From Pegoplata infirma (lineage: Eukaryota > Arthropoda > Insecta > Diptera > Anthomyiidae): 64,000 nucleotides of DNA. The translations under genes were made by a program, and so were the position numbers. A model generated the notes under the pieces. It had not been told where the DNA came from. It was given only the letters and a program-made list of their open reading frames with translations, and made no database searches. The stretch is from assembly GCA_963921195.1 (NCBI GenBank), contig OY992539.1, forward strand, positions 212,044,035 through 212,108,034, read 5' to 3'. Positions within the stretch are counted from its first letter, which is position 1; every line of letters begins with the position of its first letter. Positions 1-11,635 of this stretch are shown one piece after another.

Positions 1-357
1 ATGTGTATTCCGAACTTTGAATATAAACTGATGTTGCAACTGTATTGGAATTGGCGTTCCACTGGGACAGCCGTCCGATACTTTGCAATCGCGTAATCGT
101 TAAACTAAAAAAGTACGTATAAAATTTAAGAAAAGTATATTCCGGACTTTAATCATAAACTCATATTGCAACTGTATTGGAATTGGCGTTCTACTGGGAC
201 AGCCGTCCGATACTTTGCAATCGCGTAATCGTTAAACTAAAAAAGTGCGTATAAAATTTAAGTAAAGTGTATTCCCAACTTTTAATATAAACTGATGTTG
301 CAACTGTATTGGAATTGGCGTTCCACTGGGACAGCCGTCCGATACTTTGCAATTGGG
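1..357. repeat. Tandem repeat, unit about 132 bp, 2.6 copies
   Basis: Three consecutive copies of the same segment are visible, with matching points near 7, 139 and 271, so the period is about 132 bp. Each copy contains the block TTGGCGTTCCACTGGGACAG followed by CCGTCCGATACTTTGCAAT. The copies differ by a few substitutions, and the third breaks off after that block. The array runs off the left edge of the window, so its true length is unknown. No protein is encoded; short ORFs across it are incidental. Confidence 0.85.
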
Positions 358-715
358 CGTTAATCAAAACCACTTGCTTTGTTAGTTTTACAAATGGTAA
401 GTACTATATGTTTTAGATTATAAACTAACTTTATAAACAAATTTTTATCCTAATTTAAAGAAAATAACATAAAAAGGTTAAGTTTATTCCACTGGTAATG
501 TGGCAAAATATTTATTTTTTAAAGTGCTATTGTGTCACCAGTGCAGACAAATGATAGTCTGAATACCACGAATGAGTTACATCAATTTGAAGCTTTCATA
601 GAAATTTAATAGATGTGATTGCCGTTGTAACTAGAGTTTTTCACGGGAATTCCCGGGAAAAGAAAATTGATACACAATCGACTTTTAGGCGATGTCCTTC
701 TAATGAAATGAATAG
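358..715. other. Non-coding stretch, nothing recognised
   Basis: AT-rich sequence without a recognisable gene, tandem structure or transposon end. A small GGAATTCCCGGGAAAA block near 645-660 may belong to the decayed MITE that follows. Confidence 0.5.
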
Positions 716-805
716 CCCAGCAAAACTTTCTGTTTCATAAAATCGGTTACTGAACGCATTAAAATTATCTGAAACATATTTTGCTTAATATTCCATATTC
801 AATTA
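716..805. repeat. Fragment of MITE family A (CCCAGCAAAA type)
   Basis: Starts with CCCAGCAAAACTTTCTGTTT and continues with a GAACGCAT block and a CTTAATATTCC block. These match, in the same order, the elements at 15188-15429 and 21762-22265. The right half is missing or too diverged to recognise. Confidence 0.55.
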
Positions 806-1034
806 TTTCGAAAACATCAATTTGTAGTTTTAGTACTTTTCAATCATAAATTGTGAAACTCTTTCGACGTCGAAGTGATGCGCGTATTTAGAAATAAGGA
901 TGACTGACTTCGTCATTTGCAAAAGAAGTTCAAAGTTCTGCAGTTGGATCAAGAAATTAGAAAATGTCATGTTCTTTGGGTTGACTTTTGTGGGAGTGAA
1001 TAAGTATTTCCGATTCGCTCAATCGATTAACCGA

Positions 1035-1990
1035 CTCCTCGATTAATCACCTTTATTTCGGTTAATGTTGAAACAATTTAATTTAAAACGCAAATTATTA
1101 TTGACCCGATTAATCGGTTGTTGTTGTAGCCACAACTTAAATAATAAATTTTGTATTTTTCTGAAATGATTTTCAAAGTTATAATTGATACTCAGCTGAT
1201 TCGAGGGTTTAAGTGGGCAATTAAAGAGGTGTTTTGGATCATGTGGTCCTATTCCACAGTCAGGGCATATGTATGGCACACCTTTAATACGGTTTTTATA
1301 GTTGTTAAAAGTCTGCACCATCCGGATCTATGTTGCGATAACGTCGTCCCTGTTTTTCTGGGAAAGACTTTTTCATTTTCTGAAAAAGATCGTCGCCTAA
1401 GTACTATATTATTATGATGTTTTAAATTGCTGCTCCAACAGTTTCTTAATGAATTTTGTTAATTTAGTGATTGTGATTAAATGGAAAAAGTTGAAGAATT
1501 TGCTGCCTGATATCCTCATTGTAAATACAAATATCATCTTTGTTGTTTCGAGGGGGTAGGTCCCGAATGGCCAAGGATTTATTTGTGTGATTGGGTAGCT
1601 GACAAGCCAAAAGATAACAATTCTTTGTGTTCTTTAATTTTAAGCATTTTTGTTTCTTGGTGCAGGTGACCTTTATAAGACATTTGATGACATCCAGTCG
1701 CAGTTCATATAGCTGCATTTTTGGCTTTTTTGAAGACCTTGCCATTGGGTGTTGCTTACAAGTGTAGTATAATCTCTTTCCATTCGCCAACTGGTACCAG
1801 ACACAGATGTCAGTAAGTAATTTCTGCTTCGGATTCTGTTCTGATATCTTTGGCATTTGCTGAAAACTTGAGTAGGCTATCGAATGTAACCCCTTAAATC
1901 TTGGGGTGACCCAGTTGGCAAAATAAAATCTCCGCTGACATACTGATGACTCTCCCTTTATAAAATTTGTAACATAATCATACAATTTTT
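1035..1990 (-). pseudogene. Broken non-LTR retrotransposon (I/Jockey-type pol C-terminus)
   Basis: This is the decayed C-terminal part of a LINE reverse-transcriptase polyprotein, read on the minus strand. Near 1550-1740 one frame gives TATGCHQM and HLHQETKMLKIKEH, typical of the post-RT region of insect I/Jockey-type pol proteins. Near 1340-1390 a frame gives TLSQHRSGWCR. After a frameshift, another frame (about 1200-1320) gives the zinc-finger-like CPDCG-x3-PHDPKHLFNCP that closes these proteins. In-frame stops and at least two frame changes separate the blocks, so it is dead. The clade assignment is from memory of the family; the LINE identity itself is fairly secure. The 5' portion (endonuclease, RT core) is not present upstream. 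Confidence 0.75.
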
Positions 1991-2198
1991 CTAAATGTCT
2001 TCAATTACATGTCAGTAGCTGGTCAGCAGTGCCCACCAGTATCGATAGCCACCAACAATTCGTTTAAACAACCGCGGATTTTAAGGAAATTGAAATTTTG
2101 TAAATATTTTTTAATCCATTTTCAAATATACTGGCCCAATTTATATTGTTTGATGCGTCATTTGGTCAAAGTAATTTAGTTATGTACTATTAACAATA

Positions 2199-2628
2199 GG
2201 CGTGTTTTTTTTGAGTTTTTTATGTATAACTATAGCTACTAGTAAAAAAACCGTGTCACTACTTATCACAAAAATTTTGGCAACACTTTTAATTTATAAA
2301 TTGTACTTGGTATCACTTTATTTTAATATATAAATATTTCTTTTTATTGAATTTATAGAATTAATAAAATTATTGTAATTGTTTTCTATTTTTTTTTGTT
2401 AAGAATTTAAAATATTCAAACTAATTTTTGGAATTTTATTTATTTATTTTTTTGACTTTTCGACATAAAGAACAGTGTTGGCAATTGACAAAAACGAAAA
2501 TTTTAAGATTTGTCACCACTTTTTATAAATACTTAACTTTTTAGAATATATAAATATCCCTACTTACCAAGTGTATATCTACTTAAATTTGTATGGGAAG
2601 TTTTTGACAAACTCGAAAAAAACACGCC
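2199..2628. mobile_element. MITE with TA target duplication (Tc1/mariner-like)
   Basis: Terminal inverted repeats start with GGCGTGTTTTTTTTGAGTTT on the left; the right end, reverse-complemented, starts GGCGTGTTTTTTTCGAGTTT. A TA dinucleotide flanks both ends (2197-2198 and 2629-2630). The 430-bp interior is AT-rich and non-coding. The superfamily call rests only on the TA duplication. Confidence 0.65.
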
Positions 2629-3081
2629 TAATATTGGACATCGTTAACCCATATTGGCAGGGGGCAAATGTGGCTGTAGGCAAAATCGCCCAAAGAAAAA
2701 TGGCCCAAAAAAGAAAGCGAAAATTCGCCCAAAAATTTTTCATACAAATTTGGGTCATATTTCATATGAAAAGTTACCCAACATTTTTGGGCAAATTTTC
2801 ATAGTTTTTGGGCAAAATTTCGAAATTAAAAATTGGGTGATTTTTCATTACGAAAAATAACCCAAAAATTATATATGAAAAATTGCCCAATTTTATTTTG
2901 GTTTTATTTTTTGTCAAAATCTTAAAATGTCAAAACTGAAATATGTATGCCACAATAAATCAGTATATTATTATTTTTAGAAACAGAAAATGGATATCGT
3001 GTTCTTTTTTTTGTAAATTATATATTTAACTTACCAAGAATAAGCTGAAGCAAAATCGTTTCGTTGTTGCTAACATGCAAA

Positions 3082-3160
3082 GGCTCTGGTGGGAATCGAA
3101 CCCAAAGCCCCTGCTCTTACATGCAGATTACCACGCTATATATTAATCTATCGCAGCGCA
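3082..3160 (-). ncRNA. tRNA-like sequence or tRNA-derived SINE head
   Basis: On the minus strand the sequence contains GGTTCGATTCC, a perfect Pol III B-box/T-loop, followed by CCACCAGAGCC, which would be the 3' acceptor side. About 35-45 nt upstream is TAGCGTGGTAA, a shortened A-box, and between them a CTGC/GCAG stem could form an anticodon arm with an oversized loop. The D-arm and 5' acceptor strand do not fold properly. I therefore read it as a tRNA pseudogene or SINE-type promoter trapped inside the foldback element, not a working tRNA. Confidence 0.45.
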
Positions 3161-3217
3161 TTAGAAAATCAAAAGTAATGAATTTAAAAACAGCATGCAA
3201 CTCCGATAAAAGCTCCA

Positions 3218-3299
3218 CAGGCGAAAAATTTTACCAACAAATTTTAACAAAAAATCGCGCGATTTTTTGTTAAAATTTGTTGGTAAAATTTTTCGCCTG
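3218..3299. repeat. Perfect 82-bp palindrome
   Basis: The sequence from CAGGCGAAAAATTTTACC to its mirror GGTAAAATTTTTCGCCTG is self-complementary without a spacer, centred in TCGCGCGA at 3258/3259. It lies inside the foldback element and would form a strong hairpin or cruciform. Confidence 0.9.
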
Positions 3300-3750
3300 C
3301 AGCGCTTTGATTAGGGTTAATTTGATACTTATGCATTTTACGGGCTGTATTCTCAAAACAACGATCTATAGAAATAAATAATAAACAAGTAACCTTTGGT
3401 CTTATCTTAAAAGTTTGTGTCTTTGTCTTAAAGTGCTTCTGCGTACGCGGCCTTCGGCCGGGCTTAGGCAATACAAACTCCATGCCTTAGACCCACCCTC
3501 TCCGCAAAAGAAAGCTTTTCTGTGTAGTTTGTGCTTTGGAAAAAATGTGTTAGAAAAAATATTTTTTTTTATTTTGGGCCATTTTTCATTTCGTTTTTGG
3601 GCTTTTTTTCGTTAATTTTGGGCGAAGTTTCGTATTTTTCTCTTTGGGCCATTTTTCATATTTTTTGGGCGATTTTGCATTTGGGCGATTTTTCATAAAA
3701 TTTTTTGGGCGATTTTTCTTTGGGCGATTTTGCCTACAGCCGGCAAATGT

Positions 3751-5645
3751 GACCCACGCAGCAAATTTAATGATTTTTCTTGAATTTCGAGAAATTTATT
3801 GCTTCAAAATCATTTTGGTGGTTTATTTTGTTGCAAAAACATTTAAAAAAGTGTTTTTGTGAATAAAACGAATGTTTCGCTAAAAAAATTTAAATTCCAA
3901 AAAAAAAAAAATTTCGAGTGTATATTTATATCTGAGTGGTCTTGGGAAGCGTTAATTTTAAATTAAATTGTAATTCTTTTCTTATACTATTAATTAATTG
4001 AGTAGTTATTTGTTGTGTAAACCATTTTTTTGTAATGTGATTGGTAATCGAGTAATAAAAAGTGGTAACCAGATATGTAATGCATTTTATGATAATGTAT
4101 TATTAATGAAATGTATTACTTTTTCCTGGCCACTTGTAACATATTTCCTGTGGAAAACATTAATAAAACACTTTTTCTGCACAAAAGTTCTCACATACTG
4201 AAATTTTCTTAAAGAAATTTTCTCAGATTCTATGACTTTTCATCGTCTTCCTTTTTGCAACATCATTTCCTTTTTTTCTGTGCCTTTACAAAATTCCAAT
4301 ATTCAATAAATTTAGAAAACCGCAAGCTATTTTAATATCCAATTTTCTTTTTCGTATTTCAAATTCTTTGCTGACCAGCCCCAAAAAACCATAATGCTGA
4401 ATTTAACCAATAGTCAAACTTTAAGCTTTAATAAATGAAAAAAAAAAAACTTACAAAAATATGATCAATCGATCGATCACATCTTGCAAAACATATCAGC
4501 GCAGCAAAAACAAAGTTAAAAAAACCACCACAATAGTTAAACAACAACAAAAACAGGCAGAAAAAAAGAAGCATTGCTAGAGAATTCTTGACTACTTCGC
4601 GCTGTATGGTTCCCAACGCATATGGATGAAGAAGATGATGATGATGCATACATAACTCAACCGTTGTGTGTTGTGCGAACATACACATACCAAACGTCGT
4701 GTGGAGGTCACGTGTGGTGTGGTGACCTCTATGACCAAATTTTGCATTAGTTCAGTTGGTTGTCGAATATATGTAGAAGAATTGGCAAACAACAAAAAAA
4801 AATCATTCTCTCTCTGACTTTAACATTTCTTTAGAATGTGATGTTAAGATTAAACTAAAGGCAAAAAACAACAAAACAAAAAATTATAAAGCGAAGCAAT
4901 CTTAAACGACAGGTGAATCGTTTTGTATGATCAGACATTTGTTGTTGTTGTTGTTTTTTTTTTTTTGGCTGTCTTGGGATGTTTAACTAACGCTTCTAAC
5001 GCATCTTCCTGGATGACTGGCTAGCTGAGTGGCTGGTTTGGCCTCCGCCAAATACATTGTGTGTGCAGGGGTTTCTAAGAAGATCGATCGTTTTATAGAT
5101 GATTGTGAAAAGTTATTCAGAATTATTTTTTCATTATATTCGATTATTGATCATATGTGGGTATTGTTTATTTAAATTTGTTTTTAACATTTTGTACACA
5201 TATGATGACCGTTTAGATAATCTGGTTTGAAAATTTTCTAAAAATTTTTTTCAAACAACACCTTTTGGGAGGTTTGATGATTAAACAACATTTTTTTTTT
5301 AATTTAATAAAAAAAAAAATTTATTAATGTGACAAACAAAAGACTTAAGACACATACTTGAATTTACTTAACCCTCTTAAGGGGCAATGCAAAATATACA
5401 GAAAAATTTTCGGATTCAAACAGTCAGTTAAAGCTTTTTAATAATTTTTTAACCAGAGTCTCTTTTCAGAAAAGAACACGTTTTTTAAAAATTTTTGATA
5501 AAAAAGGAACATGTTTAATTAATTTTCGAAAAAAATCCCAACTACTTATGCAAATTTAGATTTATTACAATATCAATTAATACTTTAATTGAATTAGTTA
5601 AACAATTATTTGATAACGATTTTTTCATCAACAATAATTTTTAAA
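3751..5645. other. Unique AT-rich island, no gene recognised
   Basis: Mostly single-copy-looking DNA with several poly-A/T runs and a short inverted repeat around 4702-4728 (GAGGTCAC/GTGACCTC). Small ORFs up to about 86 codons are low in complexity and resemble no family. It carries one copy of the 14-bp ACAAAAGACTTAAG motif. Confidence 0.5.
5336..5349 (+). other. Dispersed 14-bp motif, copy 1
   Basis: Exact ACAAAAGACTTAAG, followed by ACACATACTTG. One of seven copies, each in a different non-repetitive island of the window. Confidence 0.7.
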
Positions 5646-6195
5646 AAGGTGGGAAAAGGAGAGGAAAGGAGAAGAAATGAGAGGAAAGGAGAGGAATGGA
5701 AAGGAGAAGAAAGGAGAGGAAAGGAGAGGAAAGGAGAGGAAAGGAGAGGAAAGGAGAGGAAAGGAGAGGAAAGAAGAGGAAAGGAAAGGAGAGGAAAGGA
5801 GAGAAAAGGAGAGGAAAGGAGAGGAAAGGAGAGAAAAGGAGAGAAAAGGAGAGGAAAGGAGAGGAAAGGAGAGGAAAGGAGAGGAAAGGTGAGGAAAGGA
5901 GAGGAAAGGAGAGGAAAGGAGAGGAAAGGAGAGGAAAGGAGAGGAAAGGAGAGGAAAGGAGAGGAAAGGAGAGGAAAGGAGAGGAAAGGAGAGGAAAGGA
6001 GAGGAAAGGAGAGGAAAGGAGAGTAAAGGAGAGGAAAGGAGAGGAAAGGAGAGGAAAGGAGAGGAAAGGAGAGGAAAGGAGAGGAAAGGAGAGGAAAGGA
6101 GAGGAAAGGAGAGGAAAGGAGAGGAAAGAAGAGGAAAGAAGAGGAAAGAAGAGGAAAGAGAGGAAAGGAAGGAAAAGGAAAGGAAAAGAGAGGAA
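5646..6195. repeat. 10-bp microsatellite (GAGGAAAGGA)n
   Basis: About 50 copies of a 10-bp purine unit, nearly perfect between 5900 and 6120 and degenerate at both edges. One strand is almost purely purine, so triplex (H-DNA) formation is possible. Long open frames in several frames of both strands arise only because the unit lacks stop codons. Confidence 0.95.
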
Positions 6196-6214
6196 CACAA
6201 AGAAAGGAAACAAT

Positions 6215-6959
6215 TAGAGAATTTTTTCTATGAAAAATTTCAAGAGAGTCTTGAAGTTTTTGTATAGAAAGAAGTATCGGAATCTTAAAATTTTCTGTAG
6301 GAAAAAAGTCTAGGAATCTTAAAACTTTTCTATTAAAAAAAAACTGAGAATTTTTCTATGCGAAAAATCTGAGAAATTTTCTTTAGGACAAATCTAACAA
6401 TAAGTTGGAAAGGGAAAAACGATATAGAAAGAAAATAATCTAAAAACTTTTTTTCTAGGAAAAATGTCTGAGAATCTTAAAATATTTCTATAGAAAAAAT
6501 ATCTCAACTTTTGAGACTTAGAATCTTTAATTTTATTTTATGGAAAAAATGTGTCGGAATTATTTAATTTTTCTGCAGGAAAAGTTTGAGAATTTTTCTT
6601 TAAAAAAACTATCAGAATCTAAAACTTTTTCTATAGGAAAAATTAGTCAGAATCTGATATTTTTTCTATAAGAGAAATGTTTCAGAATTTATTTTTTTTT
6701 TATTTGAAAAATGTCTCTGTATTTTAGACTTTTTTAGGAAAAATGTTCAGAATCTGGGACTCAGAATTTAGAACTTATTCTTTATGAAAAATGTCTGAGA
6801 ATCTGAAAATTTTTCTCAAGGAAAAATGTTTCAGAATCGAGATTTTTTCTATAAGAAAAATATCTCAGAGCCTGATTGTGAGACTTTTTTTTAAAGGAAA
6901 ATGCCTCATCAAAGTCTTTTTCGATAAGAAAAATATCTCTGAACCTGATTCTATTTCTA
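6215..6959. repeat. 35-bp satellite, degenerate array (left part)
   Basis: Imperfect units with the core CAGAATCTGAGAATTTTTCTATA and A-rich links. The array is split by the foldback element at 6962-8001 and resumes after it, so it predates that insertion. Confidence 0.8.
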
Positions 6960-6961
6960 TA

Positions 6962-8001
6962 CAGGGTGATTCAGTCACGACCCGCCGAATTTTACCAGCG
7001 TATTCCTTGGCTCATTTCATGAAAATATGTCTATTACGACCTTCCCCCGAAAATGCATGTGTGCGAAAATGCAGCGGTTTGAAAATTTTCGGATTAGTGG
7101 TTAGAGGGTAGTAGGGTAAAATTGATAACTTCTGAATCTGTAGTCCGATTTTTTTGTTTTTGGGCTTGTTGGAAAGTTCATTAGGAGACCTTTCAGATTC
7201 AATAACAAAAAAATTAAAATAAAGTGAAATCGTCGAGATACAGAGCTTTTAAAAATAAAATTTGAAAAAAAGACATACAAATTTGCACATAACCTCAATT
7301 TATTCAGCCAGATGGCAGGTAACTTATATTTTTTTCTTTCTTAAAAGATAGCCCTACGTCTTACCTTTCCAAAATGCCCTAAAAGAAGCCCAGAGGTCTT
7401 TCTGTTCTAAAGTTATGACCATTTGACTGAAATGCAAACAATTTTTTTTGGGTTTGGAGGCGAAATAACAGCACAAATTTATTTGTTTTTGAAAATTAAC
7501 AAGTTTAAGATTTTATTTTATTAAACTTTTTGGAAGGCAAATGGTCATAACTTTGGAACGGTAAGAACTCTGGGCTTCTTTTAGGGCATTTTGGAAAGGT
7601 AAGACGTAGGGCTATCTTTTAAGAGAGAAAAAATATAAGTTACCTGCCATCTGGCTGAATAAATTGAGGTTATATGCAAATTTGTATGTCTTTTTTTTCA
7701 AATTTTATTTTTAAAAGCTCTGTATCTCGACGATTTCTCTTTATTTTAATTTTTTTGTTATTGATTCTGAAAGGTGTTCTAATAAACTTTCCAAAAAGCC
7801 CAAAAACAAAAAAATCGGACGACAGGTTTAGAAGTTATCAATTTTACCCTACTACCCTCTAACCACAAATCCGAAAATTTTCAAACCGCTGCCATTTCGC
7901 ACACATGCATTTTCGGGGGATGGTCGTAATAGACATATTTCCATGAAATGAGCCAAGGAATACGCTGGTAAAATTCGGCGGGTCGTGACTGAATCACCCT
8001 G
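6962..8001. mobile_element. 1.04-kb foldback element with TA target duplication
   Basis: The left end CAGGGTGATTCAGTCACGAC is mirrored at the right end, and TA flanks both sides (6960-6961, 8002-8003). Nearly the whole element is a long inverted repeat with arms of about 470 bp around a loop near 7440-7535. TA plus a CAGGGTG end suggests a Tc1/mariner-type non-autonomous element. Mirror ORFs of 60-65 codons in the two arms are copies of one another and not convincing genes. Confidence 0.8.
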
Positions 8002-8003
8002 TA

Positions 8004-8640
8004 TAGAAAATGTTTGAGAAAATGTTTTAAAATCTGTGATATATCAGAAAATGATAATTTTTCAAAGAAAAAATATTTCAGAAAATGATACATTTTCTTT
8101 AGAAAAACTGTCTTAGAATCTATTAAATTGCTGAAAAAAATTTTATTAAACATTAAAGTTGTAAATTTTTTTAGTCTCAGGTATTTTTTGTAGAAAAGTG
8201 TTTCAAAATCTGATAATTTTGGTGTAGAAACAACGTTTTGAAATCTCAGACTTTTTCTGTAGAAAAATTTTGCAGTATTTAAGTTTTTTCTAAGGAAAAA
8301 TTTATAAGATTCTGAGAATTTTTCAATAGAAACAAATATCTCAAAGCTTCGGAAGTTTTCTATGGGTAAAATTTTTAAATCTGACAATTATTCTTTTCAA
8401 CGAATTTTTATAAATATAAGAATTTTTCGGTTAAAATTGCCTAATTATCTGAGAATTTTCTGTATAAAAGTATATCAGAGTCAAAGAATTTTTCTATAGC
8501 AAGAATTTCATAAATTGTAAAAGATTTTATATGGAAAAAATGCTTTAAATGCTCTGAATTATTTTATTGGAAAAATGTCTCAGAATCTTAACATATTTCT
8601 TAAAGCAAATGTCTCAGAAAAGTGTCAAAACCAGAAAAAA
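8004..8640. repeat. 35-bp satellite, degenerate array (right part)
   Basis: Continuation of the 6215-6959 array beyond the inserted foldback element, decaying towards 8640. Confidence 0.75.
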
Positions 8641-9285
8641 AGTAATTTGACTACAATTTTGTATGACTCAAAAATTTGAATCCCCTCTTTTTTCTGCTCA
8701 AAAACCTAAAAAAATACAAATTTATATTCCTTTCTGTTACCTCGTTCCCCCACAGGGTTAACCATTTTTTCAGTACATAAAAAAACAAAAGACTTAAGCC
8801 ACATACTTTGTTTAAATTTAAACAATTTTGTTATTTGCCGGTCGTACTTTATTAAACCCCTTGACCTGTTGCAATGCTAATGATGCATTTTTTCTGTGAT
8901 TTTTTTTTTCGTTTTCATCATCTTCTCTATTACAATATTTTATTATTTCTTTATAGATTTATTATTGCAAGTGTTTGAATTTTTGTACATTTTGTGATAT
9001 TATAGATTGACAGTTGTATTAAAAGTTGTTGAACAAATTCAAACACGTGTTTTATATGGCCATTTTTTCTTTTCAATAAATTTAATTGATTTTATTTGTA
9101 AAATAACAAAAAGATTTATTGCATAATTGTTAGTTATGAAAAAAATAGCTAATAAAATTTTTGTAAACAAAAGTAATTAGTGATAAAAATATATTGATAA
9201 GATTTAACAATGAAGACACCTGAGAGGAGATACAAACAAAATTTTTAATGAATTTAAAAGAATTTTTAATTTAAAATTTTTCGAA
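8641..9285. other. Unique AT-rich island
   Basis: No gene or transposon end recognised. Contains one copy of the 14-bp motif. Confidence 0.5.
8785..8798 (+). other. Dispersed 14-bp motif, copy 2
   Basis: Exact ACAAAAGACTTAAG, followed by CCACATACTTTG, so similarity to copy 1 continues for about ten bases. Confidence 0.7.
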
Positions 9286-9664
9286 ATTTTTCTACAGAAG
9301 ACAAAAAATTTCAGAATATGAGAATTTTTTTATAAGAGTATTTTTCTGTAAGAAAAAGTCACAGAATTCTAGAATTTTTCTGTAAGAAAAAGTCACAGAA
9401 TTCTAAAATTTTTCTGTAAGAAAAAGTCACAGAATTTGAGAATTTTTCTATTAGAGAAATATGGCAGAATCGGAGATTTTTTCCATTAGAGAAATTTCTC
9501 AGAATCTGAGATTTTTTTTATAAGAAAAATGTCTTAGATAATGAGAATTTTTCTATCAGGAAAATGTCTTTGAAACTGAGAATTTTCCTACAAGAAAATT
9601 GTTTCTGAATCTAAGAAATTTTCTTTAAGAAAAATGTTCTAGAATCTGAGAATTTTTCTATAAA
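9286..9664. repeat. 35-bp satellite array (left of dispersed element)
   Basis: Moderately diverged units with TCTGAGAATTTTTCTATAAG and AGAAAAATGTCTCAGAATC blocks. Three near-identical AGAAAAAGTCACAGAATTC units lie at 9350-9440. Confidence 0.85.
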
Positions 9665-10488
9665 AAACAAGTAAGAAAGTTATAGTTGTCAAGACCGACC
9701 ATATGATACCCTACACCAGTGTTTTCCGGAAAATGGGTCCCAAGTCCAAACATGGACCGTTTGGATCTGTTTTTTGTTAGATCTTTATTTAGTGTAGAAA
9801 ACACATACAGATCAAGTTTTAGTGGAATTTGTTTATTTTTTTGTCAATAGACCGATTCAGTTAGAATATCGGTCGAAATTTTTACATGGGGGACTAAGTC
9901 CAAAAATGGTCCAACTATATTCCGATTTGATTAGGTTACTAAAGTGAACGTTTAACACCTAAAAATAAAATTTTTATCAAATATTTCCATTTTCATAAAT
10001 TTTGAGGGAATTATGTGAATATATGGAGGGTGGTTTGTCTGGGTACTACCAGAAGGACTGACCCGATTCCTTTGAAATTTTTAATGAAGATTCGGGCATA
10101 AAAAATTTGATTACCTGATAAATTTCAAAGCGATATCTATTATAATACGGTTATTCGAGTTATTTTAGCCGAATCCAAAGGGGGCGTTTGTATGGGGCTA
10201 GGTCGTAACATGGACCGATTTTCTCCAATTTCAATAGGCTTCGTCCTTGGGCCAAAAGTAAGTTTCATAAGTTTCAAATTTCAAGTCAATTGATTGAAAA
10301 TTGCGACCTGTATCGTGCTTAAACCGATAGATGGACATACGGACGGACATAGCTAAATCGACTCAAAAAGTAATTCTGAGTCGATCGGTATACTTGAAGG
10401 TAGGTCTAGGACCAATATTTCGGGTAGTTACAAACATCAGCACAAACTCATTATACCCTGTACCACTTAGTGGTGTAGGGTATAAAAA
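9665..10488. mobile_element. Dispersed fly-type repeat with TACCCTACACCA ends
   Basis: An 820-bp sequence splits the 35-bp array. Near the left edge is GATACCCTACACCAGTG and at the right edge TGGTGTAGGGTATAAA, an inverted pair. The part ACATACGGACGGACATAGCT near 10333 is of a type I associate with dispersed repeats common in fly genomes, but I cannot name the family with confidence. The 72-codon ORF inside is not convincing. Confidence 0.6.
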
Positions 10489-11635
10489 TAGATTCTGTAA
10501 GAAAGATGTTTCAGAATCTGAAAATTTTTCTTTAAGAAAATTGTCTTAAATCTGGGAATTTTTCTATAAGAAAAATGTCTCAGAATCTGAGAATATTTCT
10601 ACAAAAAAAGTCGCAAAGTCGGAGAATTTTTCTATAAGAAAAGTGTCTCACAATCTTAGAAGTTTTCTATTTGAAAATTGTCTCAGAATCTGAGAATTTT
10701 CTTATAAGAAAATGTCTCAGAATCTGAGAATTTTTTGGCAAGAAAAATCTTTCAAAATCTATAAGAAAAATGTCTCAGAATCAGAATTTTTTTTACAAGA
10801 AAAATGTCCTAGAATCTAAGAATTTTTCTACATGAAAAATCTTTCAGAATCTGAGAACTTTTCTATAAGAAAAATGACTTAGAATCTGTGAATTTTGTTG
10901 TAAGAAAAATGTCGCAGAATCTGTAAATTTTGTCTGTAAGCAAAATATCCCAGAATCTCAAAATTTTTCTGTAAGCAAAATGTCACAGAATCTGAGAATT
11001 TTTCTGTAAGATAAAAGTTCCAGAATCGAAGAACTTTTCTTTCAGAAAAATATCTTAGAATTTTTCTATAACAAAAATGTTTCAAAATCTGAGAATTTTT
11101 CTATAAGAAAAATGTCTCAGAATCTGAGAATTTTTTGACAAGAAAAATCTTTCAGAATCTATAAGAAAAATGTCTCAGAAATTTTTTTTACAAGAAAAAT
11201 GTGCCAAAATCTGAGAATTTTTCTATAAAAAAAATTTCTTTGACTCTGAGAATTTTTCTATAAGAAAAATGTATCAGAATCTGAAAATTTTTGTATAAGA
11301 AAAATGTCTCTCTTATCACATATAAGTTTTCTATAAAAAAATGTCTCAGAATCTTAGTATTTTTCTATAAGAAAAAATTTTATCAGAATCTGAAAATTTT
11401 TCTATAAAATTTCTGAGATTATGAGAATGTCCCAGAATCTGAGAATTTTTTTTATAAGAAAAAAGTCTCAGAATCTGAGAATTTTTCTGCAAGAAAATTG
11501 TCCCTGAATCTGAGAGTTTTTCTGTAAGATAAAAGTCCCAGAATCTGAGAATTTTTCTTTCAGAAAAATATTTTAGAATCAAGAATTTTTCTAGAACAAA
11601 AATGTCTCAGACTCTGAATTTTTTTTTATAATTCT
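10489..11635. repeat. 35-bp satellite array (right of dispersed element)
   Basis: About 30 diverged units of the type TCTCAGAATCTGAGAATTT plus TTCTATAAGAAAAATG. Continues the 9286-9664 array and stops abruptly at the hexamer array. Confidence 0.9.

Larger units (their letters stand above)
2672..3741. mobile_element. Foldback (FB-like) element with 9-bp target duplication
   Basis: The two ends are inverted copies starting GGCTGTAGGCAAAATCGCCC, and GGCAAATGT is repeated directly outside both (2663-2671 and 3742-3750). The arms are made of many short imperfect copies of a GGGCGATTTTTC-like unit, inverted between the two sides. This resembles the FB elements of Drosophila, which have arms of short tandem units and a 9-bp duplication; Mutator-like elements also make 9-bp duplications. 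The interior (about 2900-3540) holds a tRNA-like block and a perfect palindrome, listed separately. No transposase is visible, so it is non-autonomous. Confidence 0.7.

Noticed and set aside
1151..1417. 88-codon plus-strand ORF
   Set aside because: It is antisense to the recognisable LINE pol remnant.
3082..3160. Functional tRNA gene
   Set aside because: The T-loop/B-box is good, but the D-arm and 5' acceptor strand do not pair and the anticodon loop has the wrong size.
5610..6217. Open frames of 138-190 codons on both strands across the GA repeat
   Set aside because: They exist in several frames at once because the 10-bp unit lacks stop codons; the products are K/E/R/G- or S/F/L-only repeats.
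7101..8387. ORFs of 60-168 codons in the foldback element and 35-bp satellite
   Set aside because: Two are mirror copies from inverted arms; the 168-codon one runs through degenerate satellite and is low in complexity.
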